A DNA stretch of 64,000 bases, from assembly GCF_900148495.1 (NCBI RefSeq), contig NZ_FTRU01000008.1, forward strand, positions 744,001 through 808,000. The letters are read 5' to 3'. The position numbers and the translations under genes were made by a program. Shown here in pieces: positions 62,694 to 64,000 of the stretch (position 1 is the stretch's first letter; every line of letters starts with the position of its first letter). The notes below the pieces were generated by a model. That model was given only the letters and a program-made list of their open reading frames with translations. It was not told where the DNA came from and made no database searches. The stretch is from Negativibacillus massiliensis. Lineage in GTDB: Bacteria > Bacillota > Clostridia > Oscillospirales > Ruminococcaceae.

Positions 62694-63518
62694 GTGAAAC
62701 AGCGGTTAGACGTTGCTTTGGTTGAAAGAGGACTTATTGCAAGCCGCGAAAAGGCCAAAGTTGTCATTATGGAAGGTCTTGTTTATGTAAACGGACAGAA
62801 ATCGGATAAAGCGGGTGCTCAGGTCAAGGATGACGACAAAATTGAAGTGCGCGGTGAAACACTGCGTTATGTCAGCCGCGGCGGAAAGAAGCTGGAAAAG
62901 GCAATGCAGGTGTTCCCAATCGCCTTAAATGACTGCATCTGCATTGATATCGGCGCATCGACTGGTGGATTTACCGACTGCATGCTGCAAAACGGAGCCA
63001 AGAAGGTCTACTCGGTGGATGTAGGTTACGGCCAGCTGGCGTGGTCTTTGCGCACCGATGAGCGTGTGGTCAATCTGGAGCGCACCAACATCCGCTATGT
63101 CACCGAAGAACAGATTCCTGATCCAATCGATTTTATCTCGGTGGATGTATCGTTTATTTCGCTGACACTGGTACTTCCAGTTGCTTACCGGCTGCTTCGT
63201 CCGGGTGCACAGATGGTGTGTCTGGTAAAACCACAGTTTGAGGCAGGCAAGGATAAGGTGGGCAAAAAAGGGGTCGTTCGCGAACCGCAGATCCACAAAG
63301 AGGTTATCCAAAAGGTCGCAGCATGTGCAAAAGAACTTGGATTTTTGCGGATGGGCTTGGATTTTTCTCCAATCAAGGGTCCGGAAGGTAATATCGAGTA
63401 TCTTCTTTTCCTGAAAAAACCGGAGAATGAAACTCAGGAATCGGAAGAAAATCTGGCAGAAGAGAAATTGCCGGAAATTATCTCTGAGGTGGTAGCGCAG
63501 GCGCACCAGAGTTTATAG
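62694..63518 (+). CDS. tlyA: TlyA family 2'-O-ribose rRNA methyltransferase
   Basis: A 274-residue protein with an N-terminal S4 RNA-binding domain (RLDVALVERGLIASREKA, about residues 3-65) and an FtsJ-like methyltransferase domain with SAM motif CIDIGASTGGFTDCML and VDVGYGQLAW. It probably methylates 16S/23S rRNA; the older name hemolysin A is misleading. The GTG at 62694 has GGGAGGA about 5 bases upstream. The C-terminal Glu-rich extension is short. The dxs-tlyA-nadK order is typical of Firmicutes. Confidence 0.94.
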   Translation: MKQRLDVALVERGLIASREKAKVVIMEGLVYVNGQKSDKAGAQVKDDDKIEVRGETLRYVSRGGKKLEKAMQVFPIALNDCICIDIGASTGGFTDCMLQNGAKKVYSVDVGYGQLAWSLRTDERVVNLERTNIRYVTEEQIPDPIDFISVDVSFISLTLVLPVAYRLLRPGAQMVCLVKPQFEAGKDKVGKKGVVREPQIHKEVIQKVAACAKELGFLRMGLDFSPIKGPEGNIEYLLFLKKPENETQESEENLAEEKLPEIISEVVAQAHQSL

Positions 63519-63540
63519 GCAGGCGGAGGGTGTTAGAACA

Positions 63541-64000
63541 ATGAATATCCTGCTGATTCCCAATTTGGGCAAGAAAAACGCCTTTGAATGTACCTGTGAG
63601 GTCATCGGGCGGTTGAGCGGCTATGGCTGCAAATGTTATTTGTTTGAGGATAAAATAGAGCAGTTTTCTCAGATGCCGGTGGAAAGCTATTCCATTCAGT
63701 CTCTGGAAAAAGGAAATGCAGACCCCAAAATTGATCTGGTGATTTCGGTCGGCGGCGACGGAACCCTGATCCACAGTGCAAGACGCGCTGTACAGCTGGA
63801 TTGTCCGGTACTCGGCATCAATGCCGGAAGACTGGGATTTTTGACCGAGATGGAGCATACCTCGCTTGACCAGCTGGAAGAGGTCGTATCTGGAGAATAT
63901 ACCATCCAGCCCCGCATGATGCTGCATGCGATCGTCAAAAAGCCGGAAGGAATTCAGGAATTTTCCGCTCTCAACGATATCGTGATTTCCCGCGGAGAGC
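63541..64000 (+). CDS. nadK: NAD kinase, N-terminal part (cut by window end)
   Basis: Phosphorylates NAD+ to NADP+. Only the first 153 residues are in the window. The diagnostic GGDGTL (in VISVGGDGTLIHSARR) is at about residues 70-75 and NAGRLGFLTEM follows; the NDIVISRGE stretch marks the point where the window ends. It starts 22 bases after tlyA, and GGCGGAGGG lies ahead of the ATG. It is the last visible gene of the asp23 operon. Confidence 0.95.
   Translation, partial: MNILLIPNLGKKNAFECTCEVIGRLSGYGCKCYLFEDKIEQFSQMPVESYSIQSLEKGNADPKIDLVISVGGDGTLIHSARRAVQLDCPVLGINAGRLGFLTEMEHTSLDQLEEVVSGEYTIQPRMMLHAIVKKPEGIQEFSALNDIVISRGE

Overview
The window is a gene-dense piece of a Clostridia (Bacillota) chromosome, most likely from the Oscillospirales gut anaerobes. 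That placement is inferred from gene order and gene content: topA-trmFO, plsX-rnc-smc-ftsY, nadD/yqeK-LCP-rsfS-leuS, efp followed by a CD1247-type protein, a six-gene rnf cluster with apbE, and asp23-nusB-xseA-xseB-ispA-dxs-tlyA-nadK. No rRNA, tRNA, insertion sequence, prophage or CRISPR array was seen. Most of it reads as core genome; the accessory-looking part runs from about 28 to 55 kb.

Region by region. 1-11.5 kb (+): end of topA, trmFO, plsX, rnc, an Elp3-like radical SAM gene, a small NTF2-like gene, smc, ftsY, rdgB and yhbY. 11.5-17.2 kb (+): a fused nadD-yqeK, an LCP cell-wall gene with an unusual Ser-rich and repeat-bearing tail, rsfS and leuS. 17.2-17.6 kb: rpsU behind a strong promoter and a structured leader that can hide its ribosome binding site. 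17.8-21 kb: yqeG, an endonuclease IV-like TIM barrel, aroQ, efp and an Asp/Cys-rich zinc-ribbon protein. 21.3-27.9 kb: apbE (flavin transfer), a Gx-type membrane protein and rnfCDGEAB, a complete ferredoxin:NAD+ oxidoreductase (RnfC/D/G/E/A/B) together with the enzyme that attaches its covalent FMN.

28-32 kb holds the most interesting locus. A two-component system is followed by four closely packed genes: a thioredoxin-like lipoprotein without cysteines, a 43-residue membrane CXXC protein, a NapH-like membrane polyferredoxin, and a TlpA-like lipoprotein whose first active-site cysteine is replaced by an in-frame TGA. The TGA sits exactly where selenocysteine would sit in a UxxC redox motif, the frame continues with the rest of the TlpA fold, and a stem-loop lies at the codon. 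I interpret this as a selenoprotein in an extracytoplasmic electron-transfer module.

32-43 kb: aminopeptidase P (+), then on the minus strand a hybrid sensor kinase, a multidomain transglutaminase, cutC, leucyl aminopeptidase and a signal-anchored CbiK-type chelatase divergent from a DUF6506 gene. 43-55.7 kb: a homodimer-type ABC transporter, an unrecognised lipoprotein, ligA, two YitT-family genes flanking a membrane zinc-ribbon gene, an N-acetylmuramoyl-L-alanine amidase, an M56 peptidase and an alkaline-phosphatase-fold enzyme. 55.8-64 kb: a promoter and attenuator-like leader, then asp23, nusB, a TsaD-like gene, xseA, xseB, ispA, a PAP2-like gene, dxs, tlyA and the start of nadK. Start codons were chosen from ribosome-binding-site spacing; many genes use GTG or TTG. 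All functions are read from sequence motifs; no database search was run.
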